Source: Pseudolactococcus plantarum | Lineage (GTDB): Bacteria; Bacillota; Bacilli; Lactobacillales; Streptococcaceae | Assembly: GCF_002441715.1 (NCBI RefSeq) | Contig: NZ_JXJX01000002.1 | Coordinates: 140,104 to 204,103, forward strand | Reading direction: 5' to 3' | Length of the DNA: 64,000 nt | Shown: positions 17,939 to 26,486 of the stretch, in pieces | Position numbering within the stretch: the stretch's first letter is position 1 | Layout: the number at the start of each line of letters is the position of its first letter | Notes under the pieces: generated by a model | Databases searched by the model: none | What the model saw: only the letters and a program-made list of their open reading frames with translations | What the model was told of the DNA's origin: nothing | Translations under genes and position numbers: made by a program

Positions 17939-18109
17939 CACATCTCCTTGAAAAATATAGTTATCCATATTATATCACAAAAAATCACTAACTCGCAGCT
18001 TATAAAACCAGATAAACGACATCAGATCCCCCCACCAATGCTATAAAATCATGCGATTTATCTGATAAAAAAAAGCACTATTGGCTTTCTTTTTATGATG
18101 GATATAAAC

Positions 18110-18709
18110 TTATATTTCTTGACGATTTTCAACCGCTTTACTTAAAGTCACCTCGTCTGCATATTCGATATCACTACCGACAGCTAATCCGCGTGCCAGG
18201 CGTGTCACCTTAATTCCTGCTGGTTTTATCATGCGTGCTAAGTACATAGCTGTCGCTTCCCCATCACTCGTGGCATTGGTTGCGATGATAATCTCTGTTA
18301 CGGTACTATCCATCAAGCGTGTAATTAAAGATTTGACGTTAATATCATCTGGACTGACGCCATTCATCGGACTAATAGTGCCATGTAAGACATGGTATAA
18401 GCCAGTATATTCTCTAATTCTCTCCATCGCTAACACATCTTTTGATTCTTCAACTACAAAAATTGTTGTTCTGTCTCTTGACTCATCAGTACAGATATTA
18501 CAGGGATCGGAATCCGTTAAATTCCCACACACACTACAAAAATGCAAATCCCTTTTAGCGGACAAGAGATTGGCCGCAAACCCATTGACATCATCATCTT
18601 GCATCCCTATCGTATAAAAAGCGAGTCTAGTTGCCGTTTTTTGACCGATACCTGGTAGCTTAGCATAGGACTCTATCAATTTAGCAATTGGTTCTGGATA
18701 ATAAGCCAT
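18110..18709 (-). CDS. recR: Recombination mediator RecR
   Basis: RecR acts with RecO and RecF in gap repair and loading of RecA. 199 residues, the usual length. An N-terminal helix-hairpin-helix ([15 protein letters not shown]) is followed by a four-Cys zinc finger ([16 protein letters not shown], about residues 58-73) and a Toprim domain ([10 protein letters not shown]). In streptococci it commonly lies next to pbp2B; here about 15 kb of T7SS genes separate them. Confidence 0.96.
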   Translation of the reverse strand: MAYYPEPIAKLIESYAKLPGIGQKTATRLAFYTIGMQDDDVNGFAANLLSAKRDLHFCSVCGNLTDSDPCNICTDESRDRTTIFVVEESKDVLAMERIREYTGLYHVLHGTISPMNGVSPDDINVKSLITRLMDSTVTEIIIATNATSDGEATAMYLARMIKPAGIKVTRLARGLAVGSDIEYADEVTLSKAVENRQEI

Positions 18710-18806
18710 CGTTTTTCCTTTCTTGATAAATAGCGCGATAGCCAGTTATCACATCATTCATTCAAATACATACTTAGACTGTCAATCCCTGCTAATTAAT
18801 ACATCG

Positions 18807-19535
18807 TTAATGTAACAAATCTGATAATTTCTTGTTAACAAGCCAATAGCCTTTTTTCTCAACACCACCTGAAAACGTTAAATAGTTTTTACCATTTTTG
18901 TATTTAATGATCGATGCTTGTAAGCATATTGATTGATTAACATCTTCATTCATATAGAGTTCATTAATAGATTCGCCATCTACACTATTTGATCGTTTAA
19001 ACTCAGGTTTTGTATGGACTAGTTTTTTCATTTGATCCAATATATCTTGTTGCTTTGTTACCGATGCTTGGTGTAGCTCAAACTCGTTATGATCATATGT
19101 AGCATAAGCAACAAATTTAGGGTTTAAAAAGTCAAATGTTTCTGAGATATGTGTTAATTTTTGATTGCACCATATCTGCTCCCCTACTGATTGCTCACCA
19201 GGCGTCATCTCTACAATCATTTTTTGCTTTGGTATTGTAGCAATTTCCCAAAATTGACGTGTCATATTATTTTTTGAATCTTGATTTTGCTTATCTCCTA
19301 AATAAGATGATTTCCCAAATATCTTTATATTTTTTCCTTGACCACTGAAATTTACCATAAGATAAGGTGCAGGGTAGTAAGTCTTACCTTGAAAGACAAG
19401 TGAATCTATTTTTTTATGTGTATGATGATAAATCACGCCTATTGAGCCCAATAACAATACTATGATACCTATACCACATACCCAATATCTAAAATAAGGA
19501 TGATCAGTTATTGAATATTTCACTTTATTTTTCAT
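18807..19535 (-). CDS. Unknown membrane-anchored protein next to the T7SS locus
   Basis: A 242-residue protein that I do not recognise. One membrane helix near residues 18-36 (CGIGIIVLLLGSIGVIYHH) leaves about 200 residues, probably outside the cell, rich in Lys, Gln and aromatic residues. Two Cys lie in the outer part. It follows esaA by 167 bp on the same strand and ends just before recR. AAAGGA lies about 27 bases upstream, separated from the start by two tiny overlapping ATG frames (ATGAAATGA), so initiation is weak or coupled. Position suggests it travels with the T7SS island, but nothing shows a role in secretion. Confidence 0.6.
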   Translation of the reverse strand: MKNKVKYSITDHPYFRYWVCGIGIIVLLLGSIGVIYHHTHKKIDSLVFQGKTYYPAPYLMVNFSGQGKNIKIFGKSSYLGDKQNQDSKNNMTRQFWEIATIPKQKMIVEMTPGEQSVGEQIWCNQKLTHISETFDFLNPKFVAYATYDHNEFELHQASVTKQQDILDQMKKLVHTKPEFKRSNSVDGESINELYMNEDVNQSICLQASIIKYKNGKNYLTFSGGVEKKGYWLVNKKLSDLLH

Positions 19536-19702
19536 TTCATTTTTTTCATTTCATTTTATCCTTTAAACGTGAGTTGTCTCATTAAGCTAGAAAAGGCTTA
19601 CACGCATCGTTGTGCCAATCTATGCCCTGCTACACTAGCATAATCATGACAACATATGCATCAATTATATCATATCTTAGCTGATAATTTTAATGCCATG
19701 AT

Positions 19703-22486
19703 TTAACGTGTTTTACTGTCACGCATTTTCTTCCTGATTAGCTGTCCGATTAATAACAAGAGGACACCCGTAATTAATCCCATGACAAACAGTAGAGCTA
19801 AAGGTAGTAAAACTTTTTTTTTATCGGTCGACGTTTTATCTTGTTCGGGGGTTATATCATTGGTCAAAATAGGACTAGCAAAGAAACTATAGAGGTGTTG
19901 TGTATTTACCCCTGGTGTTCTGGTATTAGCAAGCGTTTTAGAAAATGCATCATAAAACCCTTTCACCTGACTTGCCTCTTCATTGCCCATTAAAACAAGA
20001 TTATCTGTGTTAGCTAATAGATTTTTAGCATCTTTTTGTGTCAGAGTTGCTTGATTGACGAGTTGGTTAAATTGCTCCGAGTTATCTTTAACAGCCTGTG
20101 CACTTTTAGAGATTTCTTGCGTTGCTTGAGTCGTTGATGTGACTAATTTTTGGATCTGCTCATACAGGACAGTGCTAGAATCTACATAGAGTTCCGTCTT
20201 GGTACGATCATATTCTGCCCATTCTTTCATTTCAAGCGTGGTAGGATCTTGTATTTGCCAACCTTGATAGAGACGCGCAAGCATCTCTGTGATTTGAGTA
20301 TACCATAAGGTTAATGCTTTCAAATTTTCCTCAAAAAACTGTTCAGGAAGATTATCTTGTAAACGCTGTTTATCAACTCGTAAACTTGACATCGCAGTAT
20401 TGATCGATTTAATAGCCGCAATCACTTTACTTAAGTTTTCTTGCCCCATCATCTTGAACGCTTGTACGTCTTGATCACTTAACCGCTTACTTAGTTCGTT
20501 GACGTCAATATTACCATACATATTAAATACTGAACGTTGACTCTGATTTTTAAACTCTTCTTGTGTCAGTGCTGAAAGTAAACTCATATAATCTTCGCTA
20601 GGATCAGCGTAAAGCGTTGTGATCATACTTGAAATACCATCAATTTTAGAAAACCAACTCATGATTTCTTGCAAGTTTTCTTGAGCATCTTGCGTTATGT
20701 TTGCAAGACCTGCTTTTGGTAGTAGCACGAAATGATCGGTAGTTTCAAACACTTTTTCGTTTGTTAGTTGATTCAGCCATGTTGTCTCTAAACTAAGACT
20801 TTGGTCATCAGCTAAAGTGATGTGAAGCTCAACATCAAAGCTTTTAGGTGCCCCTTTTCCTTTTGCCTCATCTGCTGTAGTCGGTAGTGGATTTGCTAAC
20901 ACAATACGATTATCACGCGACACAGTAATACCTGTTTTGGTTACAGGAGAAATTCTCACGTTAGCTGGAAAAGCAGAAGATTGATAGGTCATTCCTGCGG
21001 GAACTGTAATCGTCATCTTACGTGTCATTGTTTGATCACTTGCTTCAAGCGTTTTAGCATCACTAAGCATGACTGTGCCACCACCTAATTCAAAAGCTGT
21101 CGCATACTGATCAATCACTTGAAGCTGTGCTTCAATCTTACATTTTGTATCAAAATCAATCATCCCCATATCAAGCAAACTATCTAGTTTATACTCTGCT
21201 ACATCTAGAGAAACGCTACTAATCTGCTGTGCCACTTTGTCTAAATACGGACTATCTGATAGATTATCCGTTTTACTAAGAGAGGTTTTTATTTTATTAG
21301 CCAGTGCCTGCCTGATCTTGTTATCATCTTTTTGGGAGTCTGAAAGATTGTCAAAATTCTCTACTGTCGCTGACACTTCTGCATCAAAAAATTGATAATA
21401 CAAGTCATTTACTAAATCAAGCAGATCTGTGCGACTATTGGTTAGCGTTGTAATTTGATCTGAAATGTCCCCTCGTACGGCTACAATAAGCTGATTGTAA
21501 GTTTTTATCTGCTGAGTTAACTCTGGAAGTTGACCTATTTCTTTATCTGCTAAATCCTTACTAGATAGAGCACCCAACTGGTTTACTAGACTTGTGCTTA
21601 AGTTATCAAATTGACTAAAATAGAAATCTTGATCGGTTCGTGCTTGGTTTTTAATCCCCTGATTACCATTATCGACATTAATCTTAGCTATTTTCTTTTG
21701 TGTATCAAAATAACTGATAAGTTGAGGTAATTGGCTAGTAAACCTCTCACCGGTCTGAGTCATTAACTTTTTAGTACTATCTGTAAAGCTATTTTGCAAA
21801 GCAACATTAGCTTGATTCAGCCCATTTAATCCATTTGTACCTGAAATAAAAGTATCATAATTTGACATACTATTTTTAAAGGGGCTTTGCACTTGATTTG
21901 ATAATCCCAATACTAAATCAGCTTGTTTACTTACCGTTTGCTTCATTTGATTATCAGCTTCAGCAATATTACCAGCAACACTGGCATAATACATCTTAAC
22001 CACATTTTTATTAAACAAATACAAACAATTCATGATTTTGTTTTGTAAGATTTTGTCAGATAGCTCATCTTTTTGTTGCTGAATCTTGTAATCAATCTTA
22101 GCCTTAGTTGGATTCAGATTTTGTAAGGTCAATAAATCTTTAGAAAATGTTTGAGGTAGGTAAATCACAGCATCAACCGATCCATCTTTGTATGCACGAT
22201 CTGCAACAGAACGAGACACAACCTGCCAATTATACTGCTGATCATCTGATACCAAATCAACAAAGTTTTTGCCAAACGTGTACTCTTGTTTGTTAAACGT
22301 TGACATCATATCTTCATTCACCAAGGCAATCGTCGGTTTTCTCCTCCCATCAGACTTAGTTTTATCGCGAGTAGTCATCAAAGTAAACAGGCTAAACAAG
22401 CACAATAAGCTTATCGTAAGCAGACTCACAACCACTAGTGTTTTACGATTTAGATGTAAACGTGTTTTATCATTTCGTTTATTCAT
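19703..22486 (-). CDS. esaA: Type VII secretion protein EsaA (YueB/Pip family)
   Basis: A 927-residue membrane protein. One N-terminal helix (VVVSLLTISLLCLFSLFTLM, about residues 18-38), then about 850 residues of Gln/Asn/Asp-rich, partly coiled-coil outer domain, and one C-terminal helix (LPLALLFVMGLITGVLLLLIGQLI) before a basic tail. EsaA is the surface-spanning part of the T7SSb channel; relatives YueB (Bacillus) and Pip (Lactococcus) are phage receptors. Only one C-terminal helix is visible, whereas longer homologues can carry several. In staphylococci esaA follows esxA; here it lies at the far end of the locus after the effector cassette, with its own 314-bp upstream region. Confidence 0.88.
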   Translation of the reverse strand: MNKRNDKTRLHLNRKTLVVVSLLTISLLCLFSLFTLMTTRDKTKSDGRRKPTIALVNEDMMSTFNKQEYTFGKNFVDLVSDDQQYNWQVVSRSVADRAYKDGSVDAVIYLPQTFSKDLLTLQNLNPTKAKIDYKIQQQKDELSDKILQNKIMNCLYLFNKNVVKMYYASVAGNIAEADNQMKQTVSKQADLVLGLSNQVQSPFKNSMSNYDTFISGTNGLNGLNQANVALQNSFTDSTKKLMTQTGERFTSQLPQLISYFDTQKKIAKINVDNGNQGIKNQARTDQDFYFSQFDNLSTSLVNQLGALSSKDLADKEIGQLPELTQQIKTYNQLIVAVRGDISDQITTLTNSRTDLLDLVNDLYYQFFDAEVSATVENFDNLSDSQKDDNKIRQALANKIKTSLSKTDNLSDSPYLDKVAQQISSVSLDVAEYKLDSLLDMGMIDFDTKCKIEAQLQVIDQYATAFELGGGTVMLSDAKTLEASDQTMTRKMTITVPAGMTYQSSAFPANVRISPVTKTGITVSRDNRIVLANPLPTTADEAKGKGAPKSFDVELHITLADDQSLSLETTWLNQLTNEKVFETTDHFVLLPKAGLANITQDAQENLQEIMSWFSKIDGISSMITTLYADPSEDYMSLLSALTQEEFKNQSQRSVFNMYGNIDVNELSKRLSDQDVQAFKMMGQENLSKVIAAIKSINTAMSSLRVDKQRLQDNLPEQFFEENLKALTLWYTQITEMLARLYQGWQIQDPTTLEMKEWAEYDRTKTELYVDSSTVLYEQIQKLVTSTTQATQEISKSAQAVKDNSEQFNQLVNQATLTQKDAKNLLANTDNLVLMGNEEASQVKGFYDAFSKTLANTRTPGVNTQHLYSFFASPILTNDITPEQDKTSTDKKKVLLPLALLFVMGLITGVLLLLIGQLIRKKMRDSKTR

Positions 22487-22800
22487 ATTTTTTAACTATC
22501 CTTTTTTATCTTACCTAACACTACTAGTCGCTAATTGAGATGCAGTATGCCCAAGTAACTTAGCCAGTTTCAGACTCGTGTTCGTGATACTGTGTTTGTT
22601 TTTATCATTTATCTGATTTAACCTTTCTTACCAAACTGTAAATCCTAGTCAGTTGTATTTCAACCCGATTATCATCAGTTGTTATGTAGATTAATCTTAT
22701 GATAGGTCAGTTGTTTCTTTAGTATCTACTAATGATTATTAATGACTTATATAAAATCATCACTAGTCATTAGTAGAATTTTTCTACTAATAGCTTAAAG
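22487..22800. other. Non-coding stretch upstream of esaA
   Basis: No gene is supported in these 314 bp. A 10-bp hairpin ATTAGTAGAA / TTCTACTAAT with a three-base loop lies at about 22764-22786, and ATTAGTAG recurs near 22725. Neither has a T-run. On the minus strand AAGGAT precedes the esaA ATG by about 12 bases. An esaA promoter probably lies here, but no clear -35/-10 pair was found. Confidence 0.5.
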
Positions 22801-23181
22801 CTAATCTTCTAAGTCACGAATCGAAGCAAAAAGATCTTCCTCTTCACTAATAATTTCTTGATCTATGATTTGTAGATCATTTGTTCTCTCATCAGATATC
22901 TCTTTAATTTCTGAATGACGTTGCTCAATAGCTTGATCAATATAGCTTATAAAAAGCGTATCATCGTCATCTGTAAAACCATGAAATATGACTTTTGATA
23001 TCTGGTCTTCATTGAAATACACTAAAGAGTCTTCAATTAACCCTTGGGGATAAAGAAAAGCACCATAATCATAATAACTTTCCTCTACCAACATCCCACG
23101 TGCAATAATAATCAGTTTTTGTGTTGTTTGTTTTAAAATAATAATACTTCCTAAAGGAAGAAATTTACTTTCTTTTACGAT
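22801..23181 (-). pseudogene. DUF4176 gene lacking a normal start codon
   Basis: The conserved DUF4176 fold starts well upstream of the first ATG (23094): the open frame encodes KESKFLPLGSIIILKQ... and LIIIARG before it, matching the N-terminal half of the intact paralogue at 26079-26486 (KLLPLGTAVKIK...). At the place where a start is expected the codon is ATC (23181-23179), with AAGAGG about nine bases upstream. No ATG, GTG or TTG occurs between the upstream stop and 23094. Either the start was lost by an ATG-to-ATC change, or a rare ATC start is used, or a truncated 97-residue product is made from 23094. The rest of the frame (126 codons, acidic C-terminus) is intact. Confidence 0.65.
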
Positions 23182-23199
23182 CTGTTTTAACCTCTTTTT

Positions 23200-23286
23200 C
23201 TTATTTTGTATTTAAATATAAAACTAAAATTGTCATTTACTTTATCCCATTTCATTTTCCAAATATAGGTTGTGTAAACTTACCCG
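23200..23286 (-). repeat. Remnant copy of the LXG-effector/immunity junction
   Basis: These 87 bp repeat 23919-24004, the junction of the LXG effector gene and the downstream membrane-protein gene. The best 65 bp (23222-23286 against 23940-24004) differ at four positions. On the minus strand it encodes the effector tail GKFTQPIFGK-stop (against GQFTQPVFGK-stop), then a start ATG and MTILVLYL before a frameshift and stop (against MTILVAYL in the intact gene). It is the scar of a second effector/immunity module whose middle was lost. Confidence 0.85.
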
Positions 23287-23954
23287 TTCTTCTTTTTAGT
23301 TTTTTGTTTATCCTTAATTGCTTCATTATGCGAATCTATTATTTTTTGAAGTTTTGAGACAAAAATTTTTCTAGGATACTTTAAGCCAAATATCACTGAC
23401 AAAGTTGGCAATACAAAAAGTATTGTAATACCAAATATTCTTAATAAAAGAATATTATGAATTTTATAATCCCCAAAGCCTGCGCCAAGCCAGCAAGCCA
23501 AAATTAATAACAGTATTGTATAAGAAGTGAACAAAATCAATATCCCTCCAAATGGCTTTTCTTCCAGAAAATCTACGGCTGTTTGACTCACTTTATTTTT
23601 TTGTAATTTAACCATTCGTACAACTCTTCTAATAACATAGAAATGAAGGTAAATATTACCTATCAAAAAAATTAAACTACCAAATATAAAAATACTTATT
23701 GCTATTAATCCTTTGAAATCTATAAAAAAAGTTGTAATAATAGTTGCAGCAACTATTGTCTCTACCAGTATATAGACAGAGCCCACGGATGTATAAGCTA
23801 TACACATTCCCCAATGATTCTGATAATAGTTTTCAATCAACATAGGTAAAAATATTACAAATACTATCCCCAATAGCAACGAACATAAACCAGCACCAAC
23901 GACTGGTAAGAGCGCATGATTATTTTGTGTTAAATATGCAACTAAAATTGTCAT
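23280..23954 (-). CDS. Five-helix membrane protein, putative immunity to the LXG effector
   Basis: A 224-residue membrane protein with five clear hydrophobic helices and a basic cytoplasmic tail (KDKQKTKKKNG). It begins 15 bp after the LXG gene stop codon on the same strand, the standard place for an immunity gene. A polytopic immunity protein fits a toxin acting on membranes, as for staphylococcal TspA/TsaI and streptococcal TelE/TipE. The ribosome site is weak, so it may depend on coupling. Its last codons and stop run into the duplicated junction at 23280-23286, so the original C-terminus may have been replaced by recombination. Confidence 0.65.
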   Translation of the reverse strand: MTILVAYLTQNNHALLPVVGAGLCSLLLGIVFVIFLPMLIENYYQNHWGMCIAYTSVGSVYILVETIVAATIITTFFIDFKGLIAISIFIFGSLIFLIGNIYLHFYVIRRVVRMVKLQKNKVSQTAVDFLEEKPFGGILILFTSYTILLLILACWLGAGFGDYKIHNILLLRIFGITILFVLPTLSVIFGLKYPRKIFVSKLQKIIDSHNEAIKDKQKTKKKNG

Positions 23955-23969
23955 TTACTTTATCTCATT

Positions 23970-25430
23970 TCATTTTCCAAATACAGGCTGTGTAAACTGA
24001 CCCGATAGTTTTGTTAGCCCAACTAATTTCTTAGTCGTTGCTTTATCTGATTCATTACCTCTAAAAACTGCATCATAAATAGGATCAAGAACCATAGCAC
24101 CTGCCATTTTTTTAGCTGTACTTTCCACTGTTGCCTGACCGTAGACCAGGGTGATTTGTTTCACCGCAAACTTATTTAACTTAGCACCTTCCGCAAAGTG
24201 AGGTAGCAGTTGTGATGTTAAGACATTCTTATTATGCCCCATGACACTGACTGCTTTAGACATCGGATTCCCAAAAACAATCTCTGACCCACTGAAAGCG
24301 GTTTTAAAGATTGGTCTCACTTCACCAATCGCTCCCTTGGCCACACCAGCGTTAACAAGTTTACTATATGCTGCACCGCTGCCAGCTACTCCTGCTAGTA
24401 TACTCGTACCAGCCCATAGCCCTTGCGCAGTACCTCTGTTAACACCTAACAATTTCTCGAAAACAGATACACCAAAATTAGTAGTACTACCAGTCCATCC
24501 TTGATATGCATCTGAAGCAATGTCTACTCCTGCGGGCAAGGACGAGATAATCAAAGCTGCTGCAAGTGGTGCTCCTGCACCACCAGTCGCAACAGTAATC
24601 GCGGCACCTGCTAATAGGAAAAATACATCTCTACCTAAGTTTTCCCAGCCCTTTTTTTTCGCTGCTTCTTTTTGTATTCTATTTTGATCTACTTGATAAT
24701 ATTTGCCTATCTGTTGCCAATCCTTCTGAAAGGCTTTTTGATTAGTTTTATCACTTGCCGATTTCGCGTTTACTTTAAATGCATCTAAAAAATCTGTTGT
24801 CAGTAATGCATTAAAACTACCTGAATGATAAGCATAGCCTCTCGGGACTTTCAATGTCTGCTTTAAAAGTGATTTTGTGCGTGCAATTAGCTCCTGAACT
24901 TGATCAAATCCTGGATCATGTTGTTCATAACTTTCCCACCTCTCTTTTAATTTTTGAGCAGTCTGTTTCATATGATCCATCTCTTTAGCAACTTGGCCAA
25001 TACGATATCCTCCTGCACCACCTAGGTAAACAAGATCATTTACTTCATTTGAAATAGCTTTCAATTGTCTCTCCAAACTCGTAAAATCAGATTGCTGTGA
25101 CGTTAACTGACGAACATGTGCATTCAAATCTTCTCTTATAAGTTTAAAATCATGGTTACCATCCACTTGTAAATAGCCATTAATATATTTCCCTAAAGCC
25201 ATCTGATAGTTGTTTAGGGCTAATTGCAGGGTTTGGATTAACGTTAGATGTACTTCACCGATATAGGCTTTCATCCCATCTGCTGCTTTACCTTTAATCT
25301 TATTCGTACTGACCAACTGATTAAGCGCTTGGCTCAGCTCCCCCAATGGTTCAGTTCTATTTTTTAACCCACTTGATATTCTTATGGCAAGATCAGTTAG
25401 AGCATCGTAATAAAGTTCATCATTACTCAT
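23970..25430 (-). CDS. LXG-type T7SS effector with hydrophobic glycine-rich C-terminal domain
   Basis: A 486-residue protein. Residues 1 to about 205 are helical and match the LXG secretion domain, with the LGGAGGYRIG turn near residue 138. The C-terminal part has no nuclease, NADase or lipase motif that I recognise. It carries a Gly/Ala-rich hydrophobic stretch (FFLLAGAAITVATGGAGAPL, then AALIISSLP; about residues 268-298) and a second one (GLWAGTSILAGVAGSGAAY, about 337-355). Glycine-zipper segments are seen in pore-forming LXG toxins such as TelE. AAGGAGG lies seven bases before the ATG. It overlaps the upstream small partner gene by four bases and is followed by the putative immunity gene. 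Toxicity and mechanism are inferred. Confidence 0.72.
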   Translation of the reverse strand: MSNDELYYDALTDLAIRISSGLKNRTEPLGELSQALNQLVSTNKIKGKAADGMKAYIGEVHLTLIQTLQLALNNYQMALGKYINGYLQVDGNHDFKLIREDLNAHVRQLTSQQSDFTSLERQLKAISNEVNDLVYLGGAGGYRIGQVAKEMDHMKQTAQKLKERWESYEQHDPGFDQVQELIARTKSLLKQTLKVPRGYAYHSGSFNALLTTDFLDAFKVNAKSASDKTNQKAFQKDWQQIGKYYQVDQNRIQKEAAKKKGWENLGRDVFFLLAGAAITVATGGAGAPLAAALIISSLPAGVDIASDAYQGWTGSTTNFGVSVFEKLLGVNRGTAQGLWAGTSILAGVAGSGAAYSKLVNAGVAKGAIGEVRPIFKTAFSGSEIVFGNPMSKAVSVMGHNKNVLTSQLLPHFAEGAKLNKFAVKQITLVYGQATVESTAKKMAGAMVLDPIYDAVFRGNESDKATTKKLVGLTKLSGQFTQPVFGK

Positions 25431-25693
25431 TTACTGGCCTCCTTATCTGTTTGTTGTATATTTATACCCACTTGTTTAAATTCCTTTAAATCGTGCTCTA
25501 CCATCTCACCATAGGCAGAGACTAATCTTGACAGATCATCATAAATCTGAAAAATTGTTTGGATATGCTTGACTTTTAGATGAGCAGTACTTGTATTCAG
25601 GCCATTTCTTACTCCTGATACTTTTGAGGTAATACTACCTACTTTCATCGTGACAGTTTCATATCCTTTACTATCTAATTTTTGTTGTCCCAT
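25427..25693 (-). CDS. Small helical T7SS partner protein (DUF5344/YwqI or Lap type)
   Basis: An 88-residue, almost wholly helical protein of WXG100-like size. It resembles the YwqI / SACOL2603-type family encoded directly before LXG effectors. Such proteins bind the LXG domain and help bring the effector to the secretion machine. AGGAGGG precedes the ATG. Gene order here (DUF5082-like, this gene, LXG, immunity) is that of Bacillus subtilis ywqH-ywqI-ywqJ-ywqK. Family assignment is by size, position and general sequence character. Confidence 0.65.
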   Translation of the reverse strand: MGQQKLDSKGYETVTMKVGSITSKVSGVRNGLNTSTAHLKVKHIQTIFQIYDDLSRLVSAYGEMVEHDLKEFKQVGINIQQTDKEASK

Positions 25694-25703
25694 ATAAACC
25701 CTC

Positions 25704-26018
25704 CTACAAAAATGTCACCATTGCTAAAGCTTGTACTTTTTTGCCTGGATCTTCAATTGACCAGGCAAGACTATACATTTTACTTCTACACGTTGAGATA
25801 GCTTCTTCGATTTCTGGTGCCACCCTTGCCAATTGTTGTGTTGCTTGTTGATAGTGAGTATCGAACTGACTACTTTTTACTCGGCCAGACCATTGATTAC
25901 TCCCTGCAGATTTAAACTGTACAAAATTCAAATCATAAACTGAATACATCACATTTTTTAGCCTATCTACACACCGATTCAACCGTCTAATTCTATTTAA
26001 TTTCTCTGAATCACTCAT
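25704..26018 (-). CDS. Small helical T7SS partner protein (DUF5082/YwqH-like)
   Basis: A 104-residue helical protein with a central WXG-type turn, QWSGRVKSSQFD (about residues 43-54), like the HWTG...DFD turn of YwqH. It is likely to form a complex with the next small protein and the LXG domain. Start set at 26018 (MSDSEKLNRIRRL) because AGGAG lies seven bases upstream; the frame extends to 26051 without support. Read in the same direction as essC and the effector. Confidence 0.65.
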   Translation of the reverse strand: MSDSEKLNRIRRLNRCVDRLKNVMYSVYDLNFVQFKSAGSNQWSGRVKSSQFDTHYQQATQQLARVAPEIEEAISTCRSKMYSLAWSIEDPGKKVQALAMVTFL

Positions 26019-26078
26019 TATTAGTCTCCTATCATTATTTTTTTCATACAAAAGCGCTAAATAATATTTATTTCTGAC

Positions 26079-26486
26079 TTAAGAACTTTTATATTTCTTT
26101 TTAAGTTCATAAAATGGATCATATGGATGCTCACTTTCAGTTTCAATACTAACATCATTAGTATCTTTCTTTAAATCAGACTCTTTTATAGCGTCATTTG
26201 TATTTTGAGGTGCTTCCACTATGTTTTCAATCTGTTTTTTTGTAAATGCAATATCCAATTCATCTTCATGTCCTTGATGGACTACTTTAATGATCTTTTC
26301 CGAGGAAATAATCATTGTTTTATATTTATCGTTTTGTCCATAAGGATGAGGTATACCTGCATATCCTGAAATTATTTCACCGTTCTTTTTTTGAAAGCCA
26401 CGAGAGATAATAATATAAAGGCTAGTATCATTTTTTATTTTTACTGCTGTCCCTAAAGGGAGAAGCTTTGGTATTTTTTCAGACAT
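26079..26486 (-). CDS. DUF4176 family T7SS accessory protein
   Basis: A 135-residue soluble protein. The N-terminal part, KLLPLGTAVKIKNDTSLYII..., followed by GYAGIPHPYGQND and the beta-rich region to about residue 75, matches DUF4176, a family found almost only in T7SSb loci. The C-terminal 50 residues are acidic and probably disordered. ATG 26486 is preferred over the in-frame GTG at 26489, since AAAGGAG lies six bases before it within the end of essC, which it overlaps. Role unknown; possibly effector handling. Confidence 0.75.
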   Translation of the reverse strand: MSEKIPKLLPLGTAVKIKNDTSLYIIISRGFQKKNGEIISGYAGIPHPYGQNDKYKTMIISSEKIIKVVHQGHEDELDIAFTKKQIENIVEAPQNTNDAIKESDLKKDTNDVSIETESEHPYDPFYELKKKYKSS

